DNA of 35,382 nucleotides, from positions 1-35,382 of the forward strand of contig CAZOLN010000012.1 of NCBI GenBank assembly GCA_964580565.1. The letters are read 5' to 3'. Each line of letters opens with the position of its first letter. The first letter of the stretch is position 1. A program made the translations under genes and the position numbers. Below the pieces are notes generated by a model. The model did no database searches, was not told the origin of the DNA, and saw only the letters and a program-made list of their open reading frames with translations. The DNA is from DUEL01 sp964580565. Lineage in GTDB: Bacteria; Chloroflexota; Anaerolineae; B4-G1; DUEL01. Below, piece by piece: positions 1-7,598 of this stretch.

Positions 1-340
1 AGATGATGACCGTCAGGCCCGCGGAACCGATCTCCCGGGGAAAGACGGTCAGGTACATAAACAGCGGTGGACCCACGAGGAGAAGGCCCCCCAGCCAGAC
101 GGGCCGCCCGAACGTCGGCTTGGGTGGGCTGAACATCTGGCGGATCCCCTCCGGACCGACCGTGAGCAGGGGAATGAGAAGGCACCAGACGGTCCAGTAG
201 AACAGGAACCCGACCAGATACCCCCGCGTCGGCCCCAGCCGCGCAGCGCTGTATCGGAACACGAGGTAGGTCGTAGCCACCAGGACGGGAGGGGCCACCA
301 CCAGCACGGTCTGGAAGGGCAGGAACTGAGGCCCTTTCAT
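1..340 (-). CDS. Membrane protein, possible CPBP-family intramembrane protease, N-terminal part (runs off the window edge)
   Basis: An open frame begins at the ATG at 340 and continues past base 1, giving about 113 residues. It starts six bases after the TGA of the gene upstream, so the two are probably co-transcribed. Three hydrophobic segments are visible, at about residues 7-28, 42-63 and 82-100, separated by a GPEGIRQMF loop and followed by FPREIGSAGLTVII at the edge. This layout, with a PRE-type stretch just before the next helix, resembles the N-terminal half of CPBP (Abi/CAAX-like) membrane proteases. The catalytic EExxxR and HxxxN motifs would lie outside the window, so the family call is an inference and enzyme activity cannot be judged. 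An unrelated multi-pass membrane protein is the alternative. Confidence 0.5.
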   Translation of the reverse strand, partial: MKGPQFLPFQTVLVVAPPVLVATTYLVFRYSAARLGPTRGYLVGFLFYWTVWCLLIPLLTVGPEGIRQMFSPPKPTFGRPVWLGGLLLVGPPLFMYLTVFPREIGSAGLTVII

Positions 341-346
341 CCCCGC

Positions 347-634
347 TCATCCCTTTCCGGCCAGAACGTATGCGTCGATGACGGCCCAGACCCAGAAGAC
401 GACGCTCCAGAGCGACATCACATCGTGCCCTATCCTCGGTATCCAGTAGGCCCAGACGATCCCGGGATCCGGGTTGGCAGCCACGAAGATCGGCAGGAAG
501 ATGAGGTTGAGGTTGCCTATGACCACCGCGGCTGCGACGATAGCCGCCCCCTTGTTGCCCGCCCCGCAGTAGATTTGCCCCAGCCCAGGAACCAGCAGGG
601 ACAGAAACCCGGCGACGAACGGATGCCGTTTCAT
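347..634 (-). CDS. Small TM2/DUF5683-like membrane protein
   Basis: A 95-residue protein starting at the ATG at 634, preceded by a purine-rich AGGAGAGG ribosome site. The first 25 residues contain LLVPGLGQIYCG, which matches the PGLGQ(I/F)Y.G signature of TM2 and DUF5683-type membrane domains. About three hydrophobic segments follow: the PGLGQ helix, a segment through VVIGNLNLIFLPIF, and a C-terminal VVFWVWAVIDAYVLAG. The family is widespread and has no defined biochemical role; proteins of this kind are usually small helical hairpins in the cytoplasmic membrane. It lies between a short-chain dehydrogenase gene and the possible CPBP gene on the same strand, six bases before the latter. The membrane-protein call is firm and the family assignment is good. 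Confidence 0.8.
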   Translation of the reverse strand: MKRHPFVAGFLSLLVPGLGQIYCGAGNKGAAIVAAAVVIGNLNLIFLPIFVAANPDPGIVWAYWIPRIGHDVMSLWSVVFWVWAVIDAYVLAGKG

Positions 635-685
635 CTCTCACCTCTCCTTTCGGGGTCTTGCACCCCACTCGATCATACCCAACGT

Positions 686-1465
686 TCAGACCCTCCCCAC
701 CGCAGCCTCACCGGAGGCCGACCCAACTGCCATCCTGCCGAACAGCCGCCCGAGCGCATCCGGGAACCGCCGGGCGAGGAAGAGGTACGCCGTTGTCTTG
801 AAGTCGGGGGTGACGACCGGCTGGGTGGAGAGGATCTTCCGCGCCAGCCTGCGCCCCACCTCGGCCGGGTCGGCCATCGCCTGGACCGGCACCCCCAGCG
901 GAGAGGCCGACCGGGTGTTCGTCAGCGGCGGGTGGATCAGGTTGACGCAGATGCCGTAGGGGGCCAACTCCAGCGCCAGCGTCCGCGTCAGGGCCTCGAT
1001 GGCCCCCTTGGTCGAGGCGTAGCCGTAGATGCCGGGGAAGCCGGTGATCCCCACGCCCGAACCGACGTTGTGGATGATCCCCCCGCCCTGACCCTTCATC
1101 TGCGGCAGGACGGCCGCGATCATCCGCACGTAGCCGAAGTAGTTGACCTCGAACTCCTGCCGGGTCTCCTCCAGGCTCTTCTCCTCAAAGGGCTTGAAAA
1201 CGACCAGGCAGGCGTTGTTGACCAGGACGTCGATCCGGCCCCATTGCTCCACGACGGCCCTCACCGCCGCCTCTACCTGCGCATCGTCGGTCACATCGCA
1301 GCGGCAGAAGAGGAGATGGTCGGGATATGCCTCCTGCAGTGGGACCAGGTTCTCCCCCGCGAGGTCGAGCCCCGCCACCCTGTATCCCATCTCCAGCAAC
1401 GACGCCGCCAGGTGGAACCCGATCCCGTTGTCGGCCCCGGTGATCATAACGACACGGTCGTCCAT
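686..1465 (-). CDS. Short-chain dehydrogenase/reductase (SDR), classical type
   Basis: A 259-residue Rossmann-fold oxidoreductase. The start at 1465 is chosen because AGGGAGG lies just upstream and the frame then opens directly into the first beta strand; an upstream extension of the frame has no SDR character. Cofactor motif TGADNGIG occupies residues 9-16 and the structural NNA motif lies at 83-85. The catalytic set is complete: Asn108, Ser136, Tyr149 and Lys153 in YASTK. Asp34 at the end of strand 2 suggests NAD(H) rather than NADP(H), which is an inference. Classical SDRs reduce or oxidise carbonyl/hydroxyl substrates; the substrate cannot be deduced here. It follows a small membrane-protein gene by 19 bases, and the membrane neighbours give no pathway clue. 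Length is normal for the family. Confidence 0.92.
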   Translation of the reverse strand: MDDRVVMITGADNGIGFHLAASLLEMGYRVAGLDLAGENLVPLQEAYPDHLLFCRCDVTDDAQVEAAVRAVVEQWGRIDVLVNNACLVVFKPFEEKSLEETRQEFEVNYFGYVRMIAAVLPQMKGQGGGIIHNVGSGVGITGFPGIYGYASTKGAIEALTRTLALELAPYGICVNLIHPPLTNTRSASPLGVPVQAMADPAEVGRRLARKILSTQPVVTPDFKTTAYLFLARRFPDALGRLFGRMAVGSASGEAAVGRV

Positions 1466-1484
1466 CCGATGGCCTCCCTGGGAC

Positions 1485-1982
1485 TTACAGCCGCGTGTAA
1501 ACGATGTAGGCGTGCGTCGTGTGAACGACGACGAAAGCCGCCGAGATAACGATGTAAACGATCGGTCGGTAGGGCGCTTTGATGAACAACCGGGTCCCAA
1601 CCAGGCCGATACCCACGAGCCAGATCATCGTCGTGTAGGCCGGGGCCAGGAATCCGAACGCGCTCTCGCTCCAGACGCTGTCCGGATAATAGATCTGCAG
1701 GAGCCAGGACAGGAAGTATATCACCAATCCCGCAATATAGATACCCAGGCCGATCTTCTGACCGCAGGTCTTAACCGTCAGCGGCATCAGCAGGGGCAGG
1801 AAAAAGACCACCATCCGCAGGACGTTCTCGGTTATGCCGATGACGGGCGGGATGTCCTTCCAGAAGAACTCCATCGAGTACCCCCTCGGCAACGAGGTCG
1901 CAAAGAGGATGTTCCACAGGAAAACCGGCAGGAGCAGGACGAAGCAGTTCAACGCATAACTCAGGATTCGCTTGATGGTCAT
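1485..1982 (-). CDS. Hypothetical polytopic membrane protein
   Basis: A 165-residue protein starting at the ATG at 1982, with GGGAGG about six bases upstream; the open frame extends further but that part has no protein-like composition. Hydrophobic segments appear at about residues 8-28, 48-68, 77-98, 112-132 and 140-160, so five membrane passes are likely. A short loop with SLPRGYSMEFFWKDIP separates the first two and a QIYYPDSVWSES loop precedes the fourth. No catalytic motif or known family was recognised. Its N-terminus (MTIKRIL) resembles that of the upstream membrane protein (MTIRQAL), but the similarity is too short to prove kinship. It sits 50 bases downstream of that gene and 19 bases upstream of the SDR gene, probably in one transcript. 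Confidence 0.75.
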   Translation of the reverse strand: MTIKRILSYALNCFVLLLPVFLWNILFATSLPRGYSMEFFWKDIPPVIGITENVLRMVVFFLPLLMPLTVKTCGQKIGLGIYIAGLVIYFLSWLLQIYYPDSVWSESAFGFLAPAYTTMIWLVGIGLVGTRLFIKAPYRPIVYIVISAAFVVVHTTHAYIVYTRL

Positions 1983-2032
1983 GTTCTTCCTCCCTAGACT
2001 TGGATTGTGCCCTTTTAGGAGAACTTCGGCCC

Positions 2033-2896
2033 TCATCCCAACACCTCCGTGGATAGAAATGTGACGAGCACTCCGGCGTAGACGAAAGAATCGGCCAGGA
2101 TCTCCAGAGCGTGGGCTATGCGCATCACAGGCGGGTACCAGTAGGCCTGGAGCATGTACAGCCCACCCACGAAGACGAACAGCCCGCTGCCGAGCAGGAC
2201 GAAGAGGCGTCGCCGAGACCCTCGCCACAGGATCAAGAGCGGCAGGCAGGCCAGGAGGAACAGCAGGCCGCGGAGGGCCTGCGTGAGCAAGATCTGCTCC
2301 CAACCCGGCAGGGTCAGGCCCGCCATCTGCTGCCGATAGAAGTCGATGACGAAGGGCTGAACCAGCCAGCCGAAGATCAAGTAGATGACCGGAAAGGCCG
2401 CCCAGGCGGCCAGGAACCGCCAGGCCCACTGGGGCGTGGTATGCCGGCCCAGGAAGGCCCTGACCCTGGAGACGACCGATGTCCTTGCGCCTTGAGGGGC
2501 GAACCACCAAGCCACGACCGCGCTGCACAGCACGGCGGCGGAGGCCTGCATCGCCAGCGTGTAGGCCGACGCCGCCTCATACGCGGTGAAGATGGCCGCC
2601 TCCAGGTAGGTGTTCAGGCCGTAGGCCACCCAACTGAAGAGCGCCAGCGCCGCCCAGCGGAGGAGGAAGCCCCCCGCCAGGTGGCGTGAGAGCACGGCTA
2701 GAGCGGTCGTGAAGATAAGGCTCACGAGCAACTGGTAGAGACCCAGCGTCGCAGCGTCGGCTCCGACCGGCAACGCAGGGGCAGGTAGCCCCGCTGCTCC
2801 GGCGATGAGGCCGCCCAGGATGAACCCGATGTAGTAGACCAATGCACCCGCGACGACCTTAGCTCCGGTTGCAAGGGCCTGCCTGATGGTCATCAT
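2033..2896 (-). CDS. Hypothetical polytopic membrane protein, first gene of the minus-strand group
   Basis: A 287-residue membrane protein. Two adjacent ATGs (2896 and 2893) follow AAGGAG; the first is used here because it gives the natural MMTIRQAL start. About seven or eight hydrophobic segments are visible, with a loop around residues 140-165 (APQGARTSVVSRVRAF) dividing the protein into two halves. There are no recognisable catalytic residues, and the sequence was not matched to a named family. It heads a run of five same-strand genes reaching base 1, with short spacers throughout. Its start is divergent from the toxin-antitoxin pair, with 76 bases between the two start codons. No clear minus-strand promoter was identified in that space. 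Confidence 0.75.
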   Translation of the reverse strand: MMTIRQALATGAKVVAGALVYYIGFILGGLIAGAAGLPAPALPVGADAATLGLYQLLVSLIFTTALAVLSRHLAGGFLLRWAALALFSWVAYGLNTYLEAAIFTAYEAASAYTLAMQASAAVLCSAVVAWWFAPQGARTSVVSRVRAFLGRHTTPQWAWRFLAAWAAFPVIYLIFGWLVQPFVIDFYRQQMAGLTLPGWEQILLTQALRGLLFLLACLPLLILWRGSRRRLFVLLGSGLFVFVGGLYMLQAYWYPPVMRIAHALEILADSFVYAGVLVTFLSTEVLG

Positions 2897-2909
2897 ATTT
2901 CTCCTTGGT

Positions 2910-2938
2910 TTGACGCTCCGGACAATATGTGCTATCAT
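2910..2938 (+). promoter_or_regulatory. Sigma-70-type promoter for the toxin-antitoxin pair
   Basis: TTGACG (2910-2915) and TATCAT (2933-2938) are separated by exactly 17 bases, each one mismatch from the vegetative consensus. The -10 box is preceded by TGC, giving an extended -10. The predicted transcript starts near 2945 and carries GGAGG before the antitoxin ATG at 2973. Confidence 0.7.
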
Positions 2939-2972
2939 TGTTCACAAAGTGTAATCATGATGGAGGTTCTAT

Positions 2973-3227
2973 ATGATTCGGACGCAGATACAACTGAAAG
3001 AAGAGCAGGTGCGAGTGCTGAAGAAATTGGCCGCTGCCCGCGGCGTGTCTATGGCCGAACTGATCCGGCAGAGCGTAGATGCGCTCATTCGATCCTCAAC
3101 GGGCATCGGCATCAGTGACGAAGAACGACGAAGGCGCGCCATCGCCGCGGCAGGGCGCTTCCGCTCGGGAAGATCGGACGTCTCGTCCGACCATGACCGG
3201 CACCTGGTTGAGGCGTTTCGGCCATGA
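2973..3227 (+). CDS. Antitoxin, ribbon-helix-helix (CopG/VapB-like)
   Basis: An 84-residue protein with GGAGG seven bases before its ATG. The N-terminal 45 residues read as a ribbon-helix-helix DNA-binding domain: a short strand (IRTQIQL), helix 1 (KEEQVRVLKKLAAARG) and helix 2 (SMAELIRQSVDALI). The C-terminal half is polar and Arg-rich, as in toxin-wrapping tails. The stop overlaps the next start by four bases (ATGA), the usual arrangement of antitoxin-toxin pairs. By family knowledge the protein neutralises the PIN ribonuclease encoded next and, with it, represses their shared promoter at 2910-2938. The exact VapB subtype cannot be assigned by eye. Confidence 0.85.
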   Translation: MIRTQIQLKEEQVRVLKKLAAARGVSMAELIRQSVDALIRSSTGIGISDEERRRRAIAAAGRFRSGRSDVSSDHDRHLVEAFRP

Positions 3228-3625
3228 TCTACATAGACACTTCGGCCTTGTATGCCATCTTGGACGCCGACGACGAGAACCACGAGCGGGCAAAGCGGTT
3301 GTGGGTGGACCTGATCACGCAGAGGGCACGGCTGGTTTGCAGCAACTACGTGCTGGTTGAAACCTTCGCCCTGGTGCAGCACAGACTGGGCATAGAGGCC
3401 GTCCGCACGCTTCAGGAAGACATCCTGCCCGTCCTGTACATCGAGTGGGTAGACGAACCGTCCCACCGGGCAGGGGTTACCGCAGTGCTCACCGCCGGGC
3501 GTCGCGGGCTCAGCCTGGTGGATTGCGTCAGTTTCGAGGTGATGCGGCAGCGGGGGATAAGGACGGCGTTCACCTTCGATCCGCACTTCGCGGAACAGGG
3601 GTTTGAGTGTATCCCCAGAGAGTGA
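3224..3625 (+). CDS. PIN-domain ribonuclease toxin (VapC-like)
   Basis: A 133-residue PIN-domain protein, standard for VapC. The acidic residues expected for the Mg2+-dependent ribonuclease site are all present: Asp5 in IYIDTSA, Glu46 in NYVLVET, Asp100 in SLVDC, and Asp119 in FTFDPHF. The gene overlaps the antitoxin by four bases and uses the ATG of the ATGA junction, implying translational coupling. Characterised VapC toxins cut tRNA or rRNA and stop translation when the antitoxin is degraded; the target here is unknown. No frameshift or missing key residue is seen, so the module looks intact. Confidence 0.9.
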   Translation: MIYIDTSALYAILDADDENHERAKRLWVDLITQRARLVCSNYVLVETFALVQHRLGIEAVRTLQEDILPVLYIEWVDEPSHRAGVTAVLTAGRRGLSLVDCVSFEVMRQRGIRTAFTFDPHFAEQGFECIPRE

Positions 3626-3654
3626 GCGAGAGTGATCCAGGTTGCCAGGCATCA

Positions 3655-4297
3655 TCACGGTTTCGCCCTTTTACGATGTGACCCTACGTCCAGCAGGGCA
3701 AAGATCACCATGCCCGCCACACACAGCCACCCCACCCCGTCCCCCAGTCGGATCGCCAGCGCATCCGCCGTCCCCAGGGGCACGTCCGCCATCAGCGTCG
3801 CCGGTCCGCCCTCGGGCGTGACCGCCCGCACGAGGATGCGCCCGTCGGGGGCGATGATGGCCGAGTCGAAAGCGACGTCCGCCTTGACCATCGCCACCCG
3901 GTTCTCCACCGCCCGGAAGACGACGTGGCTGTAATGTTTGGCGGCGACGGCCGACCAGTCGAACGAAGGGACGGCGATCACCTGTGCTCCGCCTCCGGCC
4001 ACTTTCCGCGCCGTGTCGGTGAAGTCCAGATCGTAGCAGATGATGGTCCCCAGTCGACCCAGCGGGGTCTGGTAAACCGGATAGGTCCCCCGGGTCACGC
4101 TGGTCTCCCCTGCGAAGGCCACCGGGTGGTCCTTGCCGTAGACACCCAGGAACTGGCCCTCCGGCGTGAGCACCGTCACCTCGTTGCGTAGCCCCTGCTC
4201 CGTCCGCACCGCGTAGCCGATGGCGAGGTGCGCCCCGGTCTCGGCGGCCAGCGCTCGCAGTTCCTCGGTCTGCTCGACCTGGGGGTCGAAGGGCAAC
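3655..4297 (-). CDS. Carbon-nitrogen hydrolase, apolipoprotein N-acyltransferase (Lnt)-like, N-terminus lost in gap 1
   Basis: The C-terminal 214 residues of a nitrilase-fold protein, ending at the TGA at 3655 and interrupted upstream by the N run. Two parts of the Glu-Lys-Cys catalytic triad are visible: Lys in YGKDHPVAFAGE, close to the Lnt pattern K.HLVPFGE, and the Cys nucleophile in TIICYDLDF. The RAVENRVAMVKADVAFDS stretch matches the conserved Lnt region after the Cys, and a final hydrophobic helix (WLCVAGMVIFALLDVG) precedes a basic tail, as in Lnt. Lnt adds the third acyl chain to lipoproteins in the membrane. The catalytic Glu and the membrane-spanning N-terminal half are expected in the missing sequence. 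A membrane-bound nitrilase of other function is possible. Lipoprotein genes are common in this window, but this does not prove a link. Confidence 0.75.
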
Positions 4298-4397
4298 NNN
4301 NNNNNNNNNNNNNNNNNNNNNNNNNNNNNNNNNNNNNNNNNNNNNNNNNNNNNNNNNNNNNNNNNNNNNNNNNNNNNNNNNNNNNNNNNNNNNNNNN
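4298..4397. other. Scaffold gap 1 (100 N)
   Basis: Exactly 100 N, a placeholder rather than a measured length. The two flanks share no obvious overlap. The gap hides the start of the Lnt-like gene and whatever promoters lie between it and the divergent lipoprotein gene. Confidence 0.98.
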
Positions 4398-4416
4398 CTC
4401 GACAGGAGGATGTGAG

Positions 4417-5519
4417 ATGTGCCTTCGTAAAGACGCCATGATTGTGAGGCCGAGGATCCTCTGGAGGCGTGGGGGTGGGGGTGTGCTGTGGGCCTGCCTC
4501 GCCGTGGCGGTTGGGGTGACGCTGACGGTCGTGCTCGCTGCCTGCGGCGGGCCAACGCCGTCTCCCGTCCCGACACCCACGGCGACTCCCACCCCCGTGC
4601 CGACGGTCCGGGTCCAATGTATTCCCTGGTACGACGCTCCCGACCACATCGGCGAGACCACCTGCGTCGAGGGGCGGGTCTTCAAGGTCCGCATCGCCAA
4701 CGCCCCCCGCTTCGCGTTTTTCCTGTTCGATCCCTCGTTCACCAGCATCGACTACTGCTGCGGGAAGTTCTACGCCTGGGTAAGGAGCGAGGACTGGTGC
4801 GAGTATTTTACCGACTGCCGTATCACCCACGAGCTGGACGGGGTATGCGCGCACGTCTTTGGGACGGTGGAGAAGGAGATGGGCAGGATCCGCATCGTGG
4901 TGACCGACCGCTCGCAGATCGAGATCATCGACTGCGCGACGTGCCAGAATCCGCAGGCGTGCATCGACCCGTGGGCCGTGCCGACCCCTGTGGGCGACCG
5001 GGGCACCGTGTTGCTCATCATCGCTCCCAGCGGCTTCAACGACGACGTGTATGCCAAGGTGCGGGCCGCCTTTGGAGCGGCCCGCTACACGGTCGTGGTG
5101 GCTTCCCGCACGCTGGACCCGGCGACCGGGGACTACGGCCTGCTGGAGGTGCAGCCCGACCTTGCGCTGGCGGACGTCGATGTCGCAGACTACGACGCCG
5201 TCGTCTTCGTCGGCGGGAGGGGGCGACGGTCTACTGGGACGATCCCCAGGCCCATCGGATCGCGCGGCAGGCGGTCGAGCAGGGGAAGGTGGTGGCGGCC
5301 GCCACCACCGCGCCGGTGATCCTGGCCCGGGCTGGCGTGTTGGAGGGGCGGAAGGCCACCGTGTACGACCCTGCCGTGCACTGCCCGGCGCTCGAGGCAG
5401 GGGGCGCGATCTGCACCGGCGAGCGGGTGCAGCGGGATGGGCGCATCGTCACCGCCCGCCTTGAGCAGGCTGCCGAACAGTTCGCGGAGACGGTTGTCGA
5501 GGCCCTGGAGGGGCCTTGA
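4417..5519 (+). pseudogene. Lipoprotein with OB-like region and C-terminal DJ-1/PfpI-like domain, frameshifted at 5219-5223
   Basis: The start at 4417 follows AGGAGG by seven bases. A signal peptide ends in lipobox LAAC with Cys43, then a Thr-Pro linker. Residues of about 65-185 contain many Cys and alternate strands in an OB-fold-like pattern, such as TTCVEGRVFKV and GRIRIVVTDRSQIEI; this fold call is an inference. From about residue 192 (GTVLLIIAPSGFNDD) a DJ-1/PfpI domain begins. The frame breaks in a five-G run at 5219-5223; adding one G joins it to the frame carrying ATVYWDDPQAHRIA and KATVYDPAVH through to the TGA at 5519. The position of the DJ-1 nucleophile, usually AAxC.(G/A)P, reads AAATTAP, so the Cys is replaced by Thr. 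The break may be a sequencing error in the homopolymer or real decay. Confidence 0.75.
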
Positions 5520-5669
5520 AATGTTGGAAGGTGGTCCGAAGCATCGCCTGCTTCAGGTGCCGCGGCGTCGGCATTCGCTCCCGATCTGAAATACGCCCGA
5601 CGGCGGCGTCGACTCGTCACTGGCAGGTTGCTGGTGTAGAATAGCCCGGTCGAAACCGCGAAAGGTGGC

Positions 5670-6470
5670 ATGCGAACGAGATACGTGATCACACCCCAAC
5701 AGACCCTCTCCGCTGCCCGGCGGGATGGGCTGGAGAACGACGACCTGGAGATCGCCGGTATCGCCGTGTTGACCTTCTCCAAGGCGGTCGTGGACCGGCT
5801 GGAGGAGCTCTGCGGACTGAAGGACGCGACATGGCTCTCACCGCGTCACCATCCCTACGACACGCCGCGCGTTGTGAAACGGGGTGCGTTCCATGGGCTG
5901 GAGGTTACTCTCCTCGTCCCGCCGATGGGCGCGTCGCCGCTTGCTTGTATCCTTGAGGATCTGATCGCTTGCGGTGCGCGGGCGGTCTTCCTGGTCTGCG
6001 CCGCTTGGTCGCTGGGGCCTCCTGTCGAACTGGGCGATCTCGTCGTGCCGACCTTCTCCCTCGGTCCCGATGGGACCTCGATACACTACAGCGATCCCCA
6101 CAGCCCGGTCCAGATCTCGCCACCGGACGTGGTGGAGGCACTGGTGGGGGCGTGTCGCGCGGTGGGCGTAGGGTGTCACGTCGGAGGGAATGGGACCTGC
6201 GAGGCGTTGTACCGCATCACGCCGGAGATGGTCGAGGAGTTCCGACATCGCGGGTGCCTGTGCATGGACAACGGTGAGGCCAGCACGTTGCTCGCCGTCA
6301 CGCGGGCGCTCGGCGTCCCCGGTGGGGTGCTCTTTCAGCCGTATATCGACTTGAAGCGGGGATGGGACCCCGCCGTGTTGCGTCGCGATCGGTACCTCGC
6401 CGTCTGTCGCCTCCAGGCGGAGGTGGTGCTGGAGGCCGGCCTCCGGCTCTGGCGGCGGGGGAGGCTGTAG
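5670..6470 (+). CDS. Nucleoside phosphorylase-like protein (PNP/UDP family)
   Basis: A 266-residue protein with AAAGGTGG upstream of its ATG. It has the layout of the PNP_UDP_1 fold: a first strand IAGIAVLTFSK, the phosphate/nucleoside region LLVPPMGASPLACILEDLIACGA, the following strand and glycine turn VFLVCAAWSLGPPVELGDLVVP, and the late motif CMDNGEASTLLAVTRALG. That last motif corresponds to the family's ME-type segment that contacts the ribose. Family members cleave nucleosides with phosphate to give a base and ribose-1-phosphate, in purine or uridine salvage. The usual VDME segment is altered to MDNGE and the RxG/GTxG turn is not canonical, so substrate choice is uncertain. The gene ends 29 bases before the HExxH protein, and both probably share a transcript. 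Confidence 0.75.
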   Translation: MRTRYVITPQQTLSAARRDGLENDDLEIAGIAVLTFSKAVVDRLEELCGLKDATWLSPRHHPYDTPRVVKRGAFHGLEVTLLVPPMGASPLACILEDLIACGARAVFLVCAAWSLGPPVELGDLVVPTFSLGPDGTSIHYSDPHSPVQISPPDVVEALVGACRAVGVGCHVGGNGTCEALYRITPEMVEEFRHRGCLCMDNGEASTLLAVTRALGVPGGVLFQPYIDLKRGWDPAVLRRDRYLAVCRLQAEVVLEAGLRLWRRGRL

Positions 6471-6499
6471 GACAGGGGCAGAAAGGGATAGGGGGCCAC

Positions 6500-7543
6500 A
6501 TGGTGCGAGTATATGGGAACGGGGCCAGGGTTCTTCTCGACTATCTGCAGGCGCTGGGTAGCGGGGAGGAGACGGCGGATCTGTGGGCCGCGCTGTGGGC
6601 CGACCGCGCGTTCATGGTCTGGATCGAGGCGTACGCCCCGTGGCTGGACGACTTCGAAGCGCATATGCGCTCGCTCCTGCGGTCGCCTGCGGTCGTTCCC
6701 GAGGCCGAACCCGCCGCCTTCTGGCGGGCGTTTTCCGACGGCTTCCTCCAGGCGATGGAGCCGGAGACGAACGCTCGCTGCCGCCGCGCCCTCGCCGCCC
6801 TGATGGCGGCCGACTTCGGCGTCGCCGAGCGTGCGGCTCTCCGCTACCTCCCGCCGGGCACCCCGCTCGATGTCGAGGTCTATCTGACGGTGGACGGGGC
6901 GAACCGAGGGATGTTCCGGGACCGGCGGGCCTTCCTCAGTGTGCTGAAGGTAGCGCCCGAGGAGATCCCCGCCGTGCTGGGCCGCTTCGGCCACGAGTTC
7001 CATCACATCGGGGCGACGTACTGGTTCCGGCGGAATCCTCGCCTGGCGCGGATGCGTGAGGGAGGGCCGGGGAAGCGGATGGCGGTGGAGATCATCGAGT
7101 ATCTGGTCGCGGAGGGGTTGGCGAACGGCTTCCTCAGCCCGCAGGTGCTGGGACCGGTGGAAGGTGCATCGGAAGCGGCCAGGGTGCAGAACGAGCGGGT
7201 GGGGGAGTTGGAGGCCCGTTACCCGGCAGGGGGGATCGCCCAGATCGAGCGGTTGCTCCTTGGGGCCTTCTCGGCCTCCACGCCGGAGGAACTCTCCGCT
7301 CTGGAGCAGGCGTTCGAGGCGTTCAGCATCGATCTTTCCGGGGCGGGTCTGCCGGAGGGGCACTTCGTCGCCGGACGGATGGTGCAGCGGATGGCCCGCT
7401 CGGTGCCCCTGGAGCGAGTGGTCGATCTGGTAAGGGCCCCCTGGCGCTTCTTCGCCTGCTACAACGAGGCGGTCGGTGCCGGGGAACCCCGCTTCTCGGA
7501 GCGGCTGCTGGAGGGCGTGGCCCGGTTCTTTTCCCCCGCCTAG
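6500..7543 (+). CDS. Putative zinc-dependent peptidase, DUF5700-like (HExxH)
   Basis: A 347-residue cytoplasmic-looking protein. The ATG at 6500 follows a G-rich stretch (AGGGATAGGGGG); the frame remains open upstream but that part overlaps the phosphorylase gene and is unlike protein. A zinc-binding motif HEFHH occupies residues 165-169, with His165, Glu166 and His169 in HExxH spacing, following a helix (EEIPAVLGRFG). A downstream helix with EIIEYLVAEGLANG could supply the third ligand, as in gluzincin-type peptidases of the DUF2268/DUF5700 group. The rest is alpha-helical with no signal peptide or membrane segment. Substrate and role are unknown. It lies 29 bases after the phosphorylase gene, and its stop faces the MFS gene across a short hairpin. 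Confidence 0.65.
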   Translation: MVRVYGNGARVLLDYLQALGSGEETADLWAALWADRAFMVWIEAYAPWLDDFEAHMRSLLRSPAVVPEAEPAAFWRAFSDGFLQAMEPETNARCRRALAALMAADFGVAERAALRYLPPGTPLDVEVYLTVDGANRGMFRDRRAFLSVLKVAPEEIPAVLGRFGHEFHHIGATYWFRRNPRLARMREGGPGKRMAVEIIEYLVAEGLANGFLSPQVLGPVEGASEAARVQNERVGELEARYPAGGIAQIERLLLGAFSASTPEELSALEQAFEAFSIDLSGAGLPEGHFVAGRMVQRMARSVPLERVVDLVRAPWRFFACYNEAVGAGEPRFSERLLEGVARFFSPA

Positions 7544-7567
7544 GGGATCGTGAGAGACCCGGGAGGG

Positions 7568-7598
7568 GACGCCGTACCCGCTCCGGGCGTGCGGCGTC
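7568..7598. terminator. Stem-loop between convergent genes, possible bidirectional terminator
   Basis: GACGCCG (7568-7574) pairs with CGGCGTC (7592-7598), with an inner CCCG/CGGG pairing. It lies between the stop of the HExxH gene and the stop of the MFS gene and overlaps the latter. No T run follows, so termination is only inferred from position and stem strength. Confidence 0.4.

Noticed and set aside
425..1549. 374-codon plus-strand frame over the SDR gene
   Set aside because: It is antisense to an SDR with all catalytic residues; composition is His/Arg/Pro-rich and it has no domain.
5538..5554. Short hairpin GAAGCA-TCGCC-TGCTTC after the frameshifted lipoprotein gene
   Set aside because: Only a 6-bp stem with no T run; too weak to call a terminator.
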